A stretch of DNA of 64,000 nucleotides from Gordonia pseudamarae (GTDB lineage: Bacteria > Actinomycetota > Actinomycetes > Mycobacteriales > Mycobacteriaceae). A program made the position numbers and the translations under genes. Within the stretch, counting starts at the first letter, position 1. The number at the start of each line of letters is the position of its first letter. The notes under the pieces were generated by a model that was given only the letters and a program-made list of their open reading frames with translations, searched no databases and had not been told where the DNA came from. Shown here piece after piece: positions 54,301 through 60,300 of the stretch. The stretch spans positions 3,906,001-3,970,000 of the forward strand of contig NZ_CP045809.1 of the NCBI RefSeq assembly GCF_025273675.1, read 5' to 3'.

Positions 54301-57300
54301 ATGCCCGCCAATCGCTCGCGCCAGTAGCCGACCTGCCTGCCGACCACCGAATCCGGATCGTCCGGTGAGCCGAGGACCTCATGCTGCCACATCGCGTAGT
54401 CCGCGAACTGAACGGTGAGGGAATCGAATTCGGGTGCCCGCCCGTCGACGCGCGCGGAATAGGCGGCGATCACGTCGGAGAACAGCGGCAGCATCGACTC
54501 ACCGTCGGCGGCGATGTGGTGTACCACGACGGCCAGCGAGTACGCGTCCGGCGTATCGGCCGACGGCAACAGGCGAACGCGCAGCGGCCACTCCGAGCGC
54601 ACGTCGAAACCGGTGGTCAGCGCGTTCTCGAGCTCCTCCCGCGAACCGACGACCGCCCAGACCTGCTGCTCGTCGAACTCGGCGATGTCGCAGATCCGCT
54701 GCACCGGAACACCATCGACGGCGGGAAAGACAGTGCGCAGAACCTCGTGCCGGGCGACGAGATCCGTGACGGCCGTGCGCAGGGCATCGACATCGAGCGC
54801 GCCGGTCACCGGGACGACGGCCGGAATGTTGTAGGTGGGCAGTCCCGGCTGGAACTGGTTGATGAACCACATGCGTTGCTGGGCGAACGACAGCGGGACC
54901 TCATCGGGCCGCGGCACCACGATGGTGACCGGGGCGAGTGCACTGGCGTTGTCGGACACCTTGACGATCAGCGACCTCACGGTAGGCGCGTCGAAGACGT
55001 CGCGGATGGCCACATCGACGCCGAGCACCTCCGCGGTCCGCGCGGCCAGCCTGGTGGCCGACAGCGAGTTGCCACCGAGATCGAAGAACGACTCGGTGAC
55101 CCCGACCCGCTCGGCCCCGAGCACATCGGCGAACACCTGGGCGACAAGGATCTCCCTGTCATTCTCGGGCGCGATATAGGTCACGTCGAGGGAACCGAAG
55201 TCCGGCTCGGGCAGGCCATCGCGATCGAGCTTGCCATTGGCCGTCAGCGGCAACGCCCCGATCACCTGGACCACCGAGGGAACCATGTACGAGGGCGCGT
55301 ACAGCGCCGCGGTCTCGCGTACCTGCCGAACATCGAGTTCCACATCGGCATCGGCCACCACGTAGCCGACGAGTTGCTCGCCGATGGTGGGCGCCACGAT
55401 GATCCGCGCCGCGGCCGCCACCACTCCGGGGGCGTGCAGCAGAGCGGCCTCCACCTCGCCGAACTCGATCCGGAAACCGCGCAGCTGGACCTGGGAGTCG
55501 CCGCGACCGAGGTACTCGATGTCGCCGGCGACCCGGCGGGCCCGGTCTCCGGTGCGGTACATCCGCGATCCGCCGGCGGACGACGGATGCGGGTCGGCGA
55601 CGAACCGGGTCGCCGACAGCCCCGCGCGCTTCAGATAGCTCTGCGCCAATTGCCCACCGGTGACGTAGATTTCGCCGGCGACACCATCCGGCACCGGATT
55701 GAGCCGGGTGTCGAGGATGTGGATACCGAGCGAGGCGAGCGGGCGGCCGATGTAGGAGGCGTCCGACGCCGACACCGAGTCACGTTCGAGCGCACGGAAA
55801 CTGACGTGCACCGTGGTCTCGGTGATGCCGTACATGTTGACCAGCAGGGCATCGTCGGCTGCGAACGTGTCGTACCATCGCCGCACCTGATCGAAACTGA
55901 GCGCCTCGCCGCCGAACACGATGTAGCGCAACGAGGAGTTCCCCGCCGCCCGCTCACCGGCACGACGACGCGCGTCGATCAGCTGGTAGAAGGCCGACGG
56001 AGTCTGACTGAGCACCGTGACGCCCTGCGCCGCAAGAACTTCCCAGAATGCGTCAGGATCGCGCGCCAGCTCGGCCCCGACGATGACACACCGCGCGCCC
56101 CGATAGAGGGCGCCCCACAATTCCCACACCGAGAAGTCGAAGGCGTACGAGTGGAACAGCGTCCACACGTCGTCGGACCGGAAGTCGAAATCCTCCACCG
56201 TGGTGTCCATCAGGGTCACCACGTCGCGGTGGGTGACCTCCACCCCCTTGGGCAGGCCGGTGGAACCGGAGGTGTAAATCACATACGCACGCGCATCGGC
56301 GAGCACCGGTACCGGGACGAAGCCGGTACCGGAGTCCGCGATCAACGCGGCGACGTCGACGACCGCCACATCGGCGGGCATGACGGTCCACAACTCGTGG
56401 CCGGCAGTCGAGCTATCGGTGATCACCACGCGCACACCGGAATCGGTGACGATATGACTCAGGCGACCGACCGGGTTGGTCACATCCAGCGGCAGATAGG
56501 CAGCACCCACCTTGAGCACACCGACGACCGCCGACACCAGATCGACCGACCGCGCGGTGGCCACGCCCACCAGATCTCCGGGCCGCACACCTCGGGACAC
56601 CAGACTCGCGGCAATCGCATCCGAACGGCGCGCCAACTCCGCGTACGACAGCACCTGCTCGTGAGGGGTACCCGGATGGGCACTGACCGCCGTCGAATCA
56701 CGATGCGCCGCAGCTGATTGGTTGAAGACATCGACCAGCGAGCGGCCCGCGTTCATGGTGTGGGTCACGGGCGCGGGCAGCTCGGCCAGACGCTCGACCT
56801 CGTGTGCCGACAGCAGATCCACGTCGCCCACCACACGCAGCGGATCATCGGTCAGCACCGACAACAACCGGACGAAACGAGCCATCATCGCGGCGACGGT
56901 GGATTCGGTGAAAAGATCGGTGGCAAAGGTGGCCGAACACCGCCACCCATCACTTCCCGGGGACACCACGATTGTGAGATCGCGCTGCGTCGGAACATCT
57001 TCGGGATCGATCTCGGTGACTTGCAGTCCCGCCGCCGAGATGTCGAGAGTTGCCACCTCGGCCGCCGGATTGAACGACAACATCACCTGCGCCAGCGGCT
57101 CGAAGGCCTGGGAACGCACCGGGGCCGAGGCCTCGACGATCGTCTCGAACGGCACGTCGGAGTTGGCGAAGGCATCCAGATCGGTCAACCGGATCTGATC
57201 GAGCAACTCCACGAACGTCATTCCCGGTGCCACGGCAGAACGCAACACCAGGGTGTTGACGAACATGCCGACCAGCCCGTCGAGCGCAGCATGCCCGCGC

Positions 57301-60300
57301 CCGGCGATCGGCGTCGAGATCGCGATGTCCTCGGAGGCGCTGAGCCTGGCCAGCAGCACCGCGAGCGCGGCGTGCACCACCATGAACGGGGTGACGCCGT
57401 AACCCCGGGCGAGATCATCGATCTGCCCGCCGACGAGCGCGGGGATCCCGACCGTGATCTTGCCGCCCCGGCCCGACGCCACCTCCGGACGCGGGAAATC
57501 GGTCGGCAACTCGAGCACATCCGGCAGACCGTCCAGCTGCCCGGTCCAGTACGCCAGCTGCTTGCCCACCACCGACTGCGGGTCGTCGGGCGAACCCAGC
57601 TCGGCGTGCTGCCAGAGAGCGAAGTCGGCGACCTGCACCGGCAACGGCTCGAACTCGGGGGCCCGGCCGGCCGCCCGCGCCACGTAGGCGGTCAGCATGT
57701 CCGAGACCAGCGGCAGCATCGACTCGCCGTCGGCGGCGATGTGGTGCACCACCACGGCCAACAGCCATTCGGGCTGCGTCCGGGAATCGCCGGCCAGGGT
57801 CTGCAGCACCCGTACCCGGATAGGCGTCCGCACCGACACGTCGAAGCCCTCGGCGACGGCGTCGTACAGCTCGGCCGCCGACCCGGCCACCGCCCAGTCC
57901 AGATTCGCGTCCACCGACTCGGCGGGCGTGACGATCTGGCTCAGCTGCTGACGGTCGGAATGGAAAACGGTGCGCAACACCTCATGCCGCATCACCACGT
58001 CGACCACAGCCGCGCGCAGCGCCGACACATCCAGATCGCCGCTCATGCGCAGCACCACCGGGATGTTGTACGCCGCCGACGCGGTGTCCATCTGGTTGAT
58101 GAACCACATCCGGGCCTGCGCGAAGGACACCGGAATCCGGTCCGGGCGCGGCACGACCGCGGTGACCGGCGGCAGACCCGCATCCACCTGGCCGGCGCGT
58201 TCGGCGAAGGCACGGACGGTGGGCGCCTCGAACAGGTCACGCAGATTCAGATCGACACCGAGTTCGTCACAGGCGCGCCCGACGATCCGGGCGGCCAGCA
58301 GCGAGTTGCCGCCCATGTCGAAGATCGACTGGAGCACGCTGATCTCGTCGACACCGAGCACCTCGGCGAAGATCGTGGCCAGCACGGTTTCCGTGTTGGT
58401 CTCGGGCGCGATGTATTCCACCGTCGACTCGATCACCGGGTCGGGCAGGGCGCGACGATCGAGCTTGCCGTTGACGTTCAGCGGCAACTGCTCGAGCACC
58501 ATGATGATGTCGGGCACCATGTAGTCGGGCACCTTGGTGGCGGCGGCCTGCTTGATATCGGCCGCGACGAGCTCGCCGCCGTCGGCCGACGCACCGACCA
58601 CATAGCCGACGAGCTGATCGGGGAAACCGGGCCGCACCTTGATCGCGGCGGCCGCGGCGTTCACCCCGTCCGCCGACAGCAGCGCCGCCTCGACCTCTCC
58701 GAGTTCGATGCGATAGCCACGCAGTTTGACCTGGTCGTCGGCGCGGCCAAGGAACTCCAGGCTGCCGTTGCGGAAGATGGCCACGTCGCCGGACTGGTAC
58801 ATCCGGTCGCCGGGCGCCCCGTGCGGGTCGGCCACGAACCGGGTGGCGTTGAGCGCGAACCGGCCCGCATAGCCGCGGGCCAGCTGATCGCCGGCCAGAT
58901 ACAGATCGCCGGGCACGCCGTCGGGTGCCTTGGCCAGCCGGGAGTCGAGCACGTACATCCGTGAGGAATCGAGCGCCGCACCCACATCGCTGGCCAGCGT
59001 AGATGCGACAAAAGCCGGGGTCAGCTCCCGGCGAGTCATGTATACGGTGGCCTCCGTGGGCCCGTACATGTTGTTCAGCTGTGGACCGTCGTTGCCGTCG
59101 TAGCGCTGCCGATCGGCGAACCAGCGCCGCACCTGCTCGAAGTCGAGGGCCTCGCCGACGAAGATCATCGACCGCACCGACTGTGACAATGTCTCCGGTG
59201 ACGGCTCGCGCACGGCACCGGCGAGCTGATAGAACGCCGACGGCGTCAGGTTCACCACCGTCACGCGCTCACGGCGCAGAACCCGTGCGAACTCGTCCGG
59301 GGTACGGGTGGTCAGGTAGTCCAAGACCACCAGGGTGCCGCCCCACGCCAGCGATACCCAGATCTCGCCCACCGACACATCGAAGGCGTACGACTGGAAC
59401 ATCGTCCACACATCGTCGGGGGTGTAGTCGTATTCACGACCCATCGCCGACAGCAACGCCACCACATCGGCGTGCGTGACCACCACACCCTTGGGCTTAC
59501 CTGTCGAGCCGGAGGTGTACATCACGTACGCCGGATGCCTGCCGTCGACCCGGGACGGGATCGCGGCACGAGTGCGCTCGGTGGCGGCCGCGGACTGTTC
59601 CGCGATGGTGGCCAGGGGAACGTTCAACTCCGCCCACGCCCCGACCGTCGCCTCGTCGGTCAACGCGAGTACCGGGTGTGCGTCATCGACGATCGTCGCC
59701 AGCCGATCGAGCGGATGGGACTGATCCAGTGGCAGATATGCCGCACCCGTCTTCGACACCGCGAGCAGCGCGACGATCAGATCGGCATCACGCGGCAATG
59801 CCACACCGACCAGCGTCTCCGGTCCCGCGCCGGCGGCGATCAGACCGGCCGCCAGAACATCGGAACGCTCATCGAGCTCGGCATAGGTCAGCGAGGCACC
59901 GGAGGTATCGCGCACCGCTGTCCTGTCGCCGAACCGCGCCGCGATCGACGCGAAGATACCCGGCAGGGAGCCCAGATCCGCCGAACCGGCGAGATCGAAC
60001 GCCGCGGTACGGATCGCCGAGATCGCCTCACCGGTGGCGGCCGCCAGATCACCGGGCGCCGTGCCGGCCGCCAGCAGCGCCGGGGTCACGGCGGCACCGA
60101 CCGCGGCCTCGGTGTCCAGCCCCTGCGCCGCGAACACCGTCACGGTCGCCGAGATCTGGGCATTGAGCTGGGCAAAAGTCACCGGCACCTGCGTCCCGGG
60201 AAGAGCCGGCAGGTCCGGAGCCGCGGCGGCGGCGAAGCCGATCAGATCGACGGTTGACGGTTCGGCTCCCCAGATCCTGGAGAATGCAGCAGCCAACACT

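Noticed and set aside
50775..54368. 1,197-codon plus-strand open frame, and similar ones at 13716-16232 and 56718-58964
   Set aside because: Same antisense-shadow reasoning. None has a credible start context, domain or intergenic position.
58425..59970. A1 as a fatty-acyl-AMP ligase or lipid-loading domain
   Set aside because: Motifs YTSGSTGKPKG, YGPTEAT and NGKLDRR and the pocket Asp235 are those of amino-acid A domains. A C domain exists upstream in the previous protein, so this is not an initiation module.
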